DNA of 64,000 nucleotides from VRUE01 sp963737575 (GTDB lineage Bacteria; Actinomycetota; Thermoleophilia; Solirubrobacterales; 70-9): contig CAVTTJ010000006.1 of assembly GCA_963737575.1 (NCBI GenBank), positions 62,001 to 126,000 of the forward strand, in the 5' to 3' direction. Positions 47,268 to 55,761 of this stretch are shown piece by piece. A program made the translations under genes and the position numbers. Every line of letters starts with the position of its first letter. The first letter of the stretch is position 1. A model generated the notes under the pieces. That model worked only from the letters and a program-made list of their open reading frames with translations, searched no databases and was not told the DNA's origin.

Positions 47268-48155
47268 ATGACCGCTGTGGAATCGCCTCGCGTCCCACTT
47301 TCCGCCCCCGGTCTCGGCCGCGATCGGCATGCAGCCCTGAAAGCCCTCGAGCCGATCGTCCCGCTCCGGGTGGAGAGGCTGCTCGGGGTCGATTTCGCCG
47401 CGGTCAACGAGCTCGAGCTGATCGAGTGGGCGATGGGCCGCCTGGCCCGCGGGGAGGGCAGTTGGATCTGCCCTGTCAATGTCGACGTTCTCCGCCAGGC
47501 TGTCGGCGACCCCCGGATCCGGAGACTGGTGGACGGCGCCGATGCGGTGGTCGCCGACGGGATGCCGCTCGTCTGGGCCTCCCGCATCCAGGGCACGCCC
47601 CTGCCCGAGCGGATCACGGGGTCCTCGCTGATCGCAACCCTGACCGAGCGGGCCGCGACCGAGGGGCGCTCGGTCTTCCTGCTCGGCGGCAACGAGGGCG
47701 CCGCCGAGGCGGCGGGGGCGCGGCTGCGCGAGGCGTCGCCCGGACTCCGGCTCGCCGGCTGGCACTGCCCACCGTTCGGGTTCGAGCGCTCGGCGCCGGA
47801 GCGAGAAGCGATCTTCGAGCGGCTCTGCGATGCGAGGCCCGAGGTCGTCTTCGTCGGCCTCGGGTTCCCGAAGCAGGACCGCCTGATCGCCGAACTGCGC
47901 CAGTTCCTCCCGCACGCCTGCTTCATCTCCTGCGGCATCAGCCTCAGCATCGCCGCCGGCGAGGTGCGGAGGGCGCCGGCCTGGGTCCAGAGGGCCGGTT
48001 TCGAGTGGGCACACCGGATGGGCCAGGAGCCGCGCCGGCTCGCCGGCCGCTACCTGGTGCGCGGCCTCCCGTTCGCGGCCCGGCTCGGGGCGGCGAGCAT
48101 GAGCGCGAGGCTCAACCCGGGCTCTGCGGTAAGGGCGGGTGGCCATGCCGGTTGA
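47268..48155 (+). CDS. WecG/TagA/CpsF family glycosyltransferase
   Basis: A 295-residue GT26-family enzyme. Landmarks: PLRVERLLGVDFAAVNELEL, the NVDVLRQA segment with the catalytic Asp region, DGMPLVWASRIQGTPLPERI, LLGGNEGAAEAAGARLRE, and VFVGLGFPKQDRLI. It transfers a sugar (ManNAcA or ManNAc in known members) to a lipid-linked precursor. The start at 47268 is preferred over 47247, which would lie within the promoter. It heads a run of overlapping genes through 52371. Confidence 0.88.
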   Translation: MTAVESPRVPLSAPGLGRDRHAALKALEPIVPLRVERLLGVDFAAVNELELIEWAMGRLARGEGSWICPVNVDVLRQAVGDPRIRRLVDGADAVVADGMPLVWASRIQGTPLPERITGSSLIATLTERAATEGRSVFLLGGNEGAAEAAGARLREASPGLRLAGWHCPPFGFERSAPEREAIFERLCDARPEVVFVGLGFPKQDRLIAELRQFLPHACFISCGISLSIAAGEVRRAPAWVQRAGFEWAHRMGQEPRRLAGRYLVRGLPFAARLGAASMSARLNPGSAVRAGGHAG

Positions 48156-49245
48156 CGCGACCGCCGACGCTCGTACGAAGACCGCCGCCGGGCCGAGGAT
48201 TCATCTCGACCCCTCGATCGTCCCCGTCATCCGGTCGAAGGCGCCGCTGCGGCTCAGCTTCGCCGGCGGCGGCACCGACGTGCCGCCGTTCCCGGAGCGG
48301 GAGGGTGGGGTCGTCCTCAGCGCGACGATCAACCGCTTCGCCCACGGCACACTGAAGCCGCGCGAGGACGGCCGCGTCAGGATCGAGTCCCTCGACCTCG
48401 GCGCCGCCCTCGAGTACGGCGCCGGCGAGGCGCTCGACCTCGACGGGCGGCTCGATCTGATCCGGGCCGCGATCAGCCGGATCTCGGAGCTGGAGACGCC
48501 CCGGGGAATCGACCTCTTCATGCACACGGCCGCGCCCCCGGGGTCCGGCCTGGGGGCGTCGTCGGCATTGATCGTCGGCCTGATCGGTGTCCTCCGCGAC
48601 TACCACGGCCTCTCCCTCTCCGACTACGAGATCGCCGAGCTCGCCTGGCAGGTCGAGCGCCGCGATCTCGGCCTCAGGGGCGGTCTCCAGGACCAGTACT
48701 CGGCGACCTTCGGCGGCTTCAACTTCATCGAGTTCCGCGGCGACGGGGTCGTCGTCAACCCCCTCCGGATCCCGGCCGAGACGATCTGCGAGCTCGAATC
48801 GAACCTGCTGCTCTGCTTCACCGGGGCGACCCGCACCGGCGACGAAATCATCGAGGACCAGACCTCCCGCTACATCGCCTCGGAGCAGGAGACGCTGGAG
48901 GGGCTGCGGATGCAGAAGGAGGTGGCGCACTCGATGAAGCGCTCCCTGCTGCTCGGCCGGCTGACCGAGTTCGGGGAGCTTCTCGGGGTCGCTTGGGAGC
49001 ACAAGCGGCGGATCTCGCCGCGGATCTCGACGCCCCTGATCGACGAGGCCTACGAGGAGGCGCGGGCGCACGGCGCGCTGGGCGGCAAGGTGACCGGCGC
49101 CGGGGGCGGCGGCTACATGCTCTTCTACTGCCCGCCCGGCAGCCGTCACCGGGTGGCCGCCCGCCTGCAGGAGATCGGCCTCGATGAGACCGAGTTCGCC
49201 TTCGACGAACACGGCCTGCGCACCTGGACCTATGCCAACAGATGA
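48145..49245 (+). CDS. hddA: D-glycero-alpha-D-manno-heptose-7-phosphate kinase (GHMP family)
   Basis: A 366-residue GHMP kinase, HddA type, that makes heptose-1,7-bisphosphate in the GDP-heptose branch. Family motifs: KAPLRLSFAGGGTDVPPF near residue 35, the phosphate loop PPGSGLGASSALIVG near 132, LGLRGGLQDQYSATFGGFN near 175, and the C-terminal VTGAGGGGYMLFYCPPG near 318. The ATG at 48145 overlaps the wecG-like stop by 11 nt; a GTG at 48139 is possible. The next two genes supply the isomerase and phosphatase of the same pathway. Confidence 0.85.
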   Translation: MPVDATADARTKTAAGPRIHLDPSIVPVIRSKAPLRLSFAGGGTDVPPFPEREGGVVLSATINRFAHGTLKPREDGRVRIESLDLGAALEYGAGEALDLDGRLDLIRAAISRISELETPRGIDLFMHTAAPPGSGLGASSALIVGLIGVLRDYHGLSLSDYEIAELAWQVERRDLGLRGGLQDQYSATFGGFNFIEFRGDGVVVNPLRIPAETICELESNLLLCFTGATRTGDEIIEDQTSRYIASEQETLEGLRMQKEVAHSMKRSLLLGRLTEFGELLGVAWEHKRRISPRISTPLIDEAYEEARAHGALGGKVTGAGGGGYMLFYCPPGSRHRVAARLQEIGLDETEFAFDEHGLRTWTYANR

Positions 49246-49840
49246 GCTGATCGGCCGGCCGGTGGTGGAGGTCCTGCGGGAGCGGGTCGGCACCGCCATC
49301 TCGGTCCATGAATCGCTGCTGAATCCTGACCTGGAGGCGGCGCTCGCGGCGGTCTCCGGCGTGCTGGCCGCGTCGCTGCGGTCCGGCGGCAAGGTGCTGC
49401 TGTGCGGGAACGGCGGCAGCGCCGCCGACGCCCAGCATCTCGCCACCGAGCTGATCGGGAAATTCCACCTCGAGCGGGAGCCGCTGGCGGCGATATCGCT
49501 GGCCGACAACGTCGCGGCATTGACCGCCGTCGGCAACGACTACTCCTTCGAGGACGTGTTCGCCCGCGGCGTCCGCGCCCTGGGAGGCCCCGACGACGTG
49601 GTCGTCGGCCTTTCGACCAGCGGCCGCTCGGAGAACGTGATCCGGGCCCTCAGGGCCGGCCGGGAGGCGGGTCTCGTCACGGTCGGCTTCGTCGGCGGCA
49701 CCGGCGGGACCCCGCTGGAGGCGGTGGCCGACCACATCCTGCGCGTCGACGGTGTCGACACTCCGCAGATCCAGGAGGCCCACATGTTTCTCGGCCACAC
49801 GCTCCTCGAGGTCGTGGAGCGGGAGCTGTGCGCGGTCTGA
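49232..49840 (+). CDS. gmhA: Phosphoheptose isomerase (sedoheptulose-7-phosphate isomerase)
   Basis: A 202-residue SIS-domain enzyme that converts sedoheptulose 7-phosphate to D-glycero-D-manno-heptose 7-phosphate. Key blocks: KVLLCGNGGSAADAQHLATE, FHLEREPLAAISLAD, GLSTSGRSENVIRAL and VDTPQIQEAHMFLGHTLLE with the zinc-site His/Glu. The ATG at 49232 overlaps hddA by 14 nt. It acts first in the heptose pathway formed with hddA and gmhB. Confidence 0.9.
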   Translation: MPTDELIGRPVVEVLRERVGTAISVHESLLNPDLEAALAAVSGVLAASLRSGGKVLLCGNGGSAADAQHLATELIGKFHLEREPLAAISLADNVAALTAVGNDYSFEDVFARGVRALGGPDDVVVGLSTSGRSENVIRALRAGREAGLVTVGFVGGTGGTPLEAVADHILRVDGVDTPQIQEAHMFLGHTLLEVVERELCAV

Positions 49841-50352
49841 AGCCGGGAGGGGCCGCCTTCCTCGATCGTGACGGGACGATCAACGAGAAGGCGGCGGCCG
49901 GTGAGTACGTCACCGATCCCGGCGGCCTGCGCGTCCTGCCCGGCGCGGCCGGGGCGGTCCGGCGGCTGAACGACGCCGGCGTTGCGGTCATCGTCGTCAC
50001 CAATCAGCGGGGAATCGCACTCGGTCGGATGAGCGAGTCCGACCTCGAGGCGGTGCACGCAGAGCTCCGCCTGCAGCTCGACTCCCAGGCGGGAGCGCGG
50101 ATCGACGCGATCCTCCACTGCCCCCACGAACGAGGCACCTGCGGCTGCCGCAAGCCTGCCCCGGGCCTCCTGCTCGAGGCTCGCGAGCGGCGGCCGGAGA
50201 TCGACCTCGCAGCGTCGGTGGTTGTCGGCGACAGCCCGGCCGACGTCGGGGCGGGAAGGGCGGTCGGGGCCGCGACCGTCCTCCTCGGGGTCCAGGCCTC
50301 GGACCTGGCGGGCGCCGTCGACCTCGTCCTCGGTGAGGCGATCCATGTCTAG
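49828..50352 (+). CDS. gmhB: D,D-heptose 1,7-bisphosphate phosphatase (HAD family)
   Basis: A 174-residue HAD phosphatase. Motif I is FLDRDGTINEK, motif II VTNQRGIALGR, motif III CRKPAPGLLLEA and motif IV VVVGDSPADVGAGRA. A zinc loop CPHERGTCGCRKP matches GmhB. It removes the C7 phosphate before nucleotidyl transfer. The GTG at 49828 overlaps gmhA by 13 nt and the 3' end overlaps the next gene by 8 nt. No HddC or HldE nucleotidyltransferase is encoded in the window, so the pathway must be completed elsewhere. Confidence 0.88.
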   Translation: MRGLKPGGAAFLDRDGTINEKAAAGEYVTDPGGLRVLPGAAGAVRRLNDAGVAVIVVTNQRGIALGRMSESDLEAVHAELRLQLDSQAGARIDAILHCPHERGTCGCRKPAPGLLLEARERRPEIDLAASVVVGDSPADVGAGRAVGAATVLLGVQASDLAGAVDLVLGEAIHV

Positions 50353-51388
50353 CCGGAATCCGCACCGCGGCCCGGTGGTCAGGCACTTCGGGCCGGACCC
50401 CGCGTGCGTCGGGGGCATGGGGACCGTGATCCGCGTCTTCGTCGACCACGGCGTGGGCGGCGGCCGCGTCTCCGGCCACCCGACCTGGCGGCCCGATTCG
50501 CCGGGCCGCACCACCGCCCTCTTCGCCCGTGCCGCTCTCAGGGTGGCCCGGATGCCGAAGGGAGAGGTCGCCCACTTCCACCTCTCCGAGGACGGCTCGT
50601 TCGTTCGCGAGGGCTCGCTGGTCGTCCTCGCCCGCAGGCGCGGGCTGGTCACCGTGGTGACGATCCACGGGGCGAAGTTCCAGCGCTTCGGGCGCCGCCG
50701 GCCGCGCCTGCCCGCACTGGTCTTGCGCCACGCCCACCTCATCACCTGCCTCGACCACGAGGCGGTCGGGCTGGTCGAGAACCTCGCCCCGGGCGTGCCG
50801 GTCGAGCTGATGCCGAACCCGGTCCAGATGGACGATGCCGCCGAGGCCGTTGACAGGACCGCCGAGGTCGTCCTCTTCGCCGGCGAGATCGGCTACCGAA
50901 AGGGGGCCGACGTGCTCGCCGAGGCCTGGCCGGCGGTCGCCGCGAAGCGTCCGGGGGCCCGCTGCATCATGGTCGGCCCAGGCACCGAGCTCGCCGTCCC
51001 CGAGCTGGAGCGGCTCGAGGTGCGCCCCGCAGTCGGGGCGGACGAGATGCGGGAGCTGATCCGCTCGGCGCGCGTCGTCGTCCTTCCGTCTCGCGCGGAG
51101 GGGATGCCGATGGCGCTCACCGAGGCGATGAGCGCCGGCCGCCCATTCGTCGCCACCCCGGTCGGCGGCGTCCCGGAGCTGGCTCGCGGCGGCGGCGTTC
51201 TGGTCGACGTCGGCGACGTGAACGACCTTGCCGCCAACATCACCGAGCTCCTCGGCAACCCCGCCCTGGCCGGGCGGATCGGCGAAGAGGGGCGTCGATT
51301 CTGCGAGGAGACCCGCAGCATCCCCGCCGTCGACCGGGTGCTGAGAACCCACTACGCGGTCGCCGCGGGGTCGGCGCCCTCGCGATGA
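50345..51388 (+). CDS. GT4 family glycosyltransferase
   Basis: A 347-residue GT-B glycosyltransferase. The N-terminal domain begins RHFGPDPACVGGMGTVIRVF and has HFHLSEDGSFVREGSLV. The C-terminal donor-binding domain has LFAGEIGYRKGADVLAEAWP, and VVLPSRAEGMPMALTEAMSA followed by GRPFVATPVGGVPEL, the EX7E-type donor site of GT4. It adds a sugar (possibly heptose, by context) to the EPS repeat unit in the cytosol. It overlaps gmhB by 8 nt and the following gene by 4 nt (ATGA). Confidence 0.87.
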   Translation: MSSRNPHRGPVVRHFGPDPACVGGMGTVIRVFVDHGVGGGRVSGHPTWRPDSPGRTTALFARAALRVARMPKGEVAHFHLSEDGSFVREGSLVVLARRRGLVTVVTIHGAKFQRFGRRRPRLPALVLRHAHLITCLDHEAVGLVENLAPGVPVELMPNPVQMDDAAEAVDRTAEVVLFAGEIGYRKGADVLAEAWPAVAAKRPGARCIMVGPGTELAVPELERLEVRPAVGADEMRELIRSARVVVLPSRAEGMPMALTEAMSAGRPFVATPVGGVPELARGGGVLVDVGDVNDLAANITELLGNPALAGRIGEEGRRFCEETRSIPAVDRVLRTHYAVAAGSAPSR

Positions 51389-52371
51389 CGGATCGCGGCA
51401 GGCCGAGGTCGCCGACGACGTTCTCCTGTGTCGTCGACTCGGCCCCCGGCATGGCCTACTCGACCTGGGTCTGGGCCGTGACGCTGACGACCCTCGGGGG
51501 CCGGGATCCCTCCTCGCTGGCGGTCCACTTCGTCGAAGGCTGCGCCCCCGATCTGCGGCGGACGCTGGAGGAGATGGGCGTCGGGACCCTCGACGTCGAC
51601 CGGGTCGCCCCGCGCAATCCGCCCTCGAACAAGCTGGCGCAGCTCTCGAGCCCGCTGATCGCCGGCGGTGGCTTCCGCATCCTCTGCGATTGCGACCTCG
51701 CCTTCTGCTCGGACATCTCGCCATGGGCGACGGGCGAGAGGGTTCGGGCGAAGATCGTCGACCTCGCTCGGTTCTACGTGGGGCACTGGGACCGGATCCT
51801 GAGCGCCGCCGGGCTGCGCACCGCCGGGGAGGGCGGCGACCCGATCGCGGCCGCCGTGCCGACCCTTGACGGAGCACCGACGATCCCGACCTACGTCAAC
51901 GGCGGCATGCTGATCGTCCCGCCCCGGGCCTTCGATGCGTTGGCCGAGGCCTGGCCGCGGTGGGACCGGTGGGTGCTCGACCACCGCGAGCTGCTGGGCC
52001 AGATCCGTTACCACGTAAATCAGGTTTCCTTCGCTCTCGCCTGTCTCGACTCAGGTGTCGAGATCGACCACCTGCCGCTCGAGTTCAACCTCCCGACCCA
52101 CGTCGCTCAGCTCCGGCCGCATCTCGAGGGCGTCGACCCTCGCGTCCTGCATTTCCACCACTGGCTCGATCCCGGCGGGCGCCTGAAGCCGACCGGGGTG
52201 GCCTCGATCGACGGCCGCATCGCGAAGGTGAACGCGCTGATCGAGGAGCGCCAGGGGGACGGCTTCGACCGTGCGCTTCTGCGCGGAGTGGGATCAGACT
52301 CGGCCGGCGCCAGGGTGAGGCACCGGGTGAGGGGCGGCATGAGGAGAGCGCGGACCGCGCTCGGCGGCTGA
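51385..52371 (+). CDS. Putative glycosyltransferase with DxD motif
   Basis: A 328-residue cytosolic protein. FRILCDCDLAFCSD near residue 98 has the DCD (DxD) metal/sugar-nucleotide motif of GT-A enzymes, and TYVNGGMLIVPPRAF near 172 resembles their acceptor loop. DPRVLHFHHWLDPGGRLKP near 255 could supply the last metal-binding His. No named family is recognised with certainty. It is coupled to the GT4 gene (ATGA at 51385-51388) and ends the wecG-hddA-gmhA-gmhB-GT4 transcript. Confidence 0.72.
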   Translation: MTDRGRPRSPTTFSCVVDSAPGMAYSTWVWAVTLTTLGGRDPSSLAVHFVEGCAPDLRRTLEEMGVGTLDVDRVAPRNPPSNKLAQLSSPLIAGGGFRILCDCDLAFCSDISPWATGERVRAKIVDLARFYVGHWDRILSAAGLRTAGEGGDPIAAAVPTLDGAPTIPTYVNGGMLIVPPRAFDALAEAWPRWDRWVLDHRELLGQIRYHVNQVSFALACLDSGVEIDHLPLEFNLPTHVAQLRPHLEGVDPRVLHFHHWLDPGGRLKPTGVASIDGRIAKVNALIEERQGDGFDRALLRGVGSDSAGARVRHRVRGGMRRARTALGG

Positions 52372-52376
52372 GTCCT

Positions 52377-52598
52377 TCACAGCGTCGAGAGGGGCACCCC
52401 AATGACGGCCAGCCGGCGATTCAGGCCCCCGATCGCAAACTCGTGGATCTCGTCTGCGCCGGCGCCGAGCGCACCCCAATCGGTTCCCTCCCTCTCGGGC
52501 GGTGTCAGGGACTGCGCGACAACGGGCAGGAGCCCCCGTAGCGTCTCTCGCACCACCTCGGCGAGCGGCGGGTCCTCGGCGACCGCTTCCCTCAGATG
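52377..52598 (-). pseudogene. C-terminal gene fragment of unknown family
   Basis: On the minus strand about 74 codons up to the TGA at 52377 show natural coding composition (EAVAEDPPLAEVVRETLRGL, later ADEIHEFAIGGLNRRLAVIG). Upstream of about 52598 the frame turns to Arg-rich antisense of another fragment, so the gene has lost its N-terminal part. I recognise no family. It meets the plus-strand fragment at a junction near 52597. Confidence 0.4.
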
Positions 52599-52714
52599 TC
52601 GTCCTCTCCCGCTACGACGACGTGCCGATCCGCAGCCACGTCGAGGCGATCGCCCATCGCCGCACCCGCGAGTGCCTCGCCGCCGATGCCTGCAGGGAAC
52701 TGATCCACGGGTGA
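52597..52714 (+). pseudogene. Fragment resembling a three-helix bundle dimerisation domain
   Basis: About 38 codons (SDVVLSRYDDVPIRSHVEAI, then AHRRTRECLAADACRELIHG) resemble the short three-helix domain found fused to or near arsenate-reductase-like phosphatases in actinomycetes. There is no start codon or preceding helix, so the N-terminus was lost at the junction. Its TGA overlaps the GTG of the aquaporin gene (52711-52714), which preserves an original operon. Confidence 0.4.
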
Positions 52715-53428
52715 CCCCCCTTTCACGTCGTCTCTTCGCTGAGTTCCTCGGCTCGGCTTTCCTCGCGGCAACGGTGATCGGCTCGGGCATCGCCGCCTCC
52801 GAACTTTCGCCGGGTGACACCGGACTGCAGCTCTTCGAGAACGCCGCAGCGACCGCGGCCGGCCTCTTCACCTTCATTCTCATGTTCGGACCGATCTCGG
52901 GAGCCCACTTCAACCCGGTCGTGTCTCTGGTCGACAGCGCGTTCGGGGGGCTGCGGCTGGCGACACGCCCTCGCCTACATTCCGGCCCAGGTGCTCGGCT
53001 GCATCACCGGTGCCGTCGCCGCGAACGTCATGTTCTCGCTCTCGGCTATCTCCATCTCCACCACCCATCGTGCGTCGCCGTCGCATCTCTTCGCGGAGGT
53101 GATCGCAACACTCGGACTGCTCCTGGTCATCTTCGCGTTGGCTCGGAGCCGCCGCGGCAACCTCGCGCCGGCGGCGGTCGGCGCTTATATCGGTGCCGCC
53201 TACTTCTTCACAAGCTCGACCAGCTTCGCCAATCCCGCGATCGACATCGGGCGGATGTTCTCCGACACCTTCGCCGGCATCGCGCCGGCTTCGGTCCCGC
53301 CGTACATCGTGGTGCAGTTGCTCGGCGGTGTCGTCGCCTTCCTCGTGATCCGATTCCTCTATCCGGATCTGACGCCAGAGGAGGCATCGGAGGTCATGCT
53401 TCCCCACGAAGCCGAGCACTCGGACTGA
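52711..53428 (+). CDS. MIP/aquaporin family channel, reading frame interrupted
   Basis: Two frames together encode one aquaporin of about 238 residues with six helices. The first half (GTG 52711) has FAEFLGSAFLAATVIGSGIA and the loop motif HFNPVVS (NPV instead of NPA). At about 52955 the frame shifts and continues WRHALAYIPAQVLGCITGAV, with the second NPA loop SFANPAIDIGRMFSDTF. ArsC/AqpS-type arsenite channels have this kind of neighbourhood, which fits the preceding fragment. Either an indel error or a decaying gene. Confidence 0.7.
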
Positions 53429-53504
53429 GGCGCGGAGCGGGCGATCGAGGTTCGGTCCAATTTCGGTCGGGACTGCGCGCTTCGCCGAAGGGCCAGGAAT
53501 GCCT

Positions 53505-54428
53505 CTACGAGGTCGGATATCCATAGTGGCGCAGCAAGGGCCAGGTGGCGGCAGTCACCGCCGCCCGCTGGCGAGGAGGAAGGCCACGCTGCCATTCGTC
53601 ATCAACGCGCATCTCAAGCCATCCGGAACTTGTGCGCATCGGGTTGCCGGAAAATATGTGGTGATCGCCAAGTCTGACGCTGCCGTTCTGCATCTGGGTC
53701 TCGGATAGCGACATCGAGTGCTCCGCAAACGAGTCGAGATCCCGGAGGGCCCGGTCCGGCTGGTCGACGAAGGTCTCGTAGTTGACCCGTGTGTAAGCAG
53801 ATGCGCTCCTCGCCAGTAGGTGGAAGGACGCATTGGACGCAGTCCATTGGATCGCAGTCTCCATCGGTCGGAACCGCGTCATGTGATTTTCCTCGCCGAC
53901 CGGGCTCGGCCGCAGCTTGGATCGCGTCCAGGAGTAGGCGACGGCGCGGCTGTCCCGCACTAGGTGGAGGATTCGCAGGTCCACGCCCGGAGCCCGAATC
54001 AGAATCCCCGCGAACCAGGGTGTCTTGCTGGTGTCGACAATGAGCTCGGCTCCGGAGACGGCCACGATCGCGGCGTAGAGAGCATCGAGCCACTCGGCGT
54101 ACTCGGTGACGGCGGCGGCGAGGCCGGATCCTCTCGCGACCGAAACCTGGAGCGGGAGGGTTGGGTGCCGGCCGAGTCGCCGGTCGATCGTCGCGATGCG
54201 CTCAGCGTCGACTCGTCCCCATCCCCCGAAGGCCTCTTCGCCTACGGCTCCCCAGAAGGCGCAGTTGCGGAACGAAACGCCGCATCCGCACTCGACGTCT
54301 TCGATCAAACCCCGCTCGGCGAGATAGGACGTCTCGCCGACGCAGATCGCTCCGGCCGCCTCCCCGAGAACGCGGCCGACCAGGGTGCTGCCGCTGCGTG
54401 CGTGACCGCCGACGTATACGAGCTTCAT
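53505..54428 (-). CDS. Sulfotransferase family protein
   Basis: A 307-residue PAPS-dependent sulfotransferase-like protein. The 5'-phosphosulfate loop is VYVGGHARSGSTLVGRVLG at the N-terminus. The 3'-phosphate region is ILHLVRDSRAVAYSWTRSKL near residue 165. A Cys trio (ECGCGVSFRNC) near 45 is an extra feature. It likely sulfates a glycan or lipid. The ATG at 54428 is one base from the flippase stop. It is the last gene of the ftsH operon. Confidence 0.82.
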   Translation of the reverse strand: MKLVYVGGHARSGSTLVGRVLGEAAGAICVGETSYLAERGLIEDVECGCGVSFRNCAFWGAVGEEAFGGWGRVDAERIATIDRRLGRHPTLPLQVSVARGSGLAAAVTEYAEWLDALYAAIVAVSGAELIVDTSKTPWFAGILIRAPGVDLRILHLVRDSRAVAYSWTRSKLRPSPVGEENHMTRFRPMETAIQWTASNASFHLLARSASAYTRVNYETFVDQPDRALRDLDSFAEHSMSLSETQMQNGSVRLGDHHIFSGNPMRTSSGWLEMRVDDEWQRGLPPRQRAAVTAATWPLLRHYGYPTS

Positions 54429-54429
54429 C

Positions 54430-55761
54430 TCAGCTCTCCTGCTCGGCGAGTCGCGGCGACAACGCTCCTCGCTCGGCGTCCTGCCTTCTGGGCGCATCGG
54501 CGGCCGAGAGCCGCTGCACGCGGTGGAGGGTGACCAGGTACAGAGCCCAGATCGCGGCGACGAAGGCCGCGAAGGCGACCATCGTCTGGCCCTGGGACGC
54601 GGAGACGACTATCACGGCCGAGGCGGCGGTGAGAACAGTGAGAACGGTGAGGCAAAGGAACCGTGCCCTGCCGTGGCCGATCAGGATTCCGGCGGTCAGC
54701 CCATAGAGGACCCGCGCCGGTCCGGCGAGCATGACGAGGGCGGCGTACCTGGCGCTCTGCTCGTACTCAGGGCGGCCGATCGCGTCCGCCAGCCATTCGA
54801 TCACCGGGGTGGCGGCGAAGACGACGGCCATGATCGCGAACGGCGCTACCGCGAGGATCTGCTGCGGCCGCGTCAGCCGGATCGCCACCTTTCCCCGGCC
54901 GGCCGCCTTGGACGCGTGTGGGACGACCGCCATCGCCACTATCGCTCCGATCCGCTGGGGGATGTTGAAGATCACCAGCGCGAGGTCGACAATGGCCGCC
55001 TGCGTATAGGAATCGAGCGCCGCCGCCAGGCGCATGACCAGCGGCAGCGCCGCGATCCCGGCGGCGGCCCCCGCCAGCCAGAGGGAGAACCCGAGGAGCT
55101 GCCTCCCGCTCGGCGTCTCCGCCGCGATCGCCGGGTCGGGATCGGCGTCCGGGGTGGTGCGAATGACGAGCAGCGCGGCGAAGGCGAGGCCGATCACGTT
55201 GCCGAGGCAGAACGTCCCGAAGGCGGAGACTTCGGTCACCGCCAGGGGCGAGACGAGCAGGGCGGAGAGAAGCACGAGTTCGGCGAGCGCGGCGACCGGC
55301 ATCACCGTCGCCGCGTGGGAGACGCGTTCCCGTCCCCGCAGCACCCCGGTCCCGAGCTGCGAGTAGACCAGGCTCGAGACGCCGATGGCGCCGAACACCC
55401 CGGCCAGCGGCGAGTGCAGGATCGAGCCCGCGATGATCGCCATCACGAGGCCGACGACGATCATCGGAATCGCCGCGGCTCGGATCGCCGCCCGCAGGAC
55501 GAGGGTGTCGTTGCCCGGCGGGTTGATCGCGATGTAGCGGGCGATGCTGTTCGGCAGGCCGCTGTTGGCGAAGATCCAGATCGTGTTGTAGACGGTGAGA
55601 AGGAGCGCGAGCCTGCCGTAGGAGGAGGGGACGAGCTGGACGATCAGGATCGCCCGGAAGCCCAACTGCAGGACTACGGTGCCGACGTTTCCCGTGCCGA
55701 GGATCAGGAAGTCGCGCCAGATGCGGGACCAGATCGGCCGCTCGGCGGACGCCTCGGTCAC
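54430..55761 (-). CDS. Polysaccharide flippase (Wzx/MATE-like, MOP superfamily)
   Basis: A 443-residue membrane protein with about 12-14 helices. The N-terminus (IWRDFLILGTGNVGTVVLQL) and the segment FANSGLPNSIARYIAINPPG are typical of Wzx-type flippases. PQRIGAIVAMAVVPHASKAA lies near residue 270. It moves undecaprenyl-PP-linked repeat units across the membrane. The GTG at 55761 overlaps the upstream ligase stop (GTGA, 55758-55761). Confidence 0.85.
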   Translation of the reverse strand: MTEASAERPIWSRIWRDFLILGTGNVGTVVLQLGFRAILIVQLVPSSYGRLALLLTVYNTIWIFANSGLPNSIARYIAINPPGNDTLVLRAAIRAAAIPMIVVGLVMAIIAGSILHSPLAGVFGAIGVSSLVYSQLGTGVLRGRERVSHAATVMPVAALAELVLLSALLVSPLAVTEVSAFGTFCLGNVIGLAFAALLVIRTTPDADPDPAIAAETPSGRQLLGFSLWLAGAAAGIAALPLVMRLAAALDSYTQAAIVDLALVIFNIPQRIGAIVAMAVVPHASKAAGRGKVAIRLTRPQQILAVAPFAIMAVVFAATPVIEWLADAIGRPEYEQSARYAALVMLAGPARVLYGLTAGILIGHGRARFLCLTVLTVLTAASAVIVVSASQGQTMVAFAAFVAAIWALYLVTLHRVQRLSAADAPRRQDAERGALSPRLAEQES

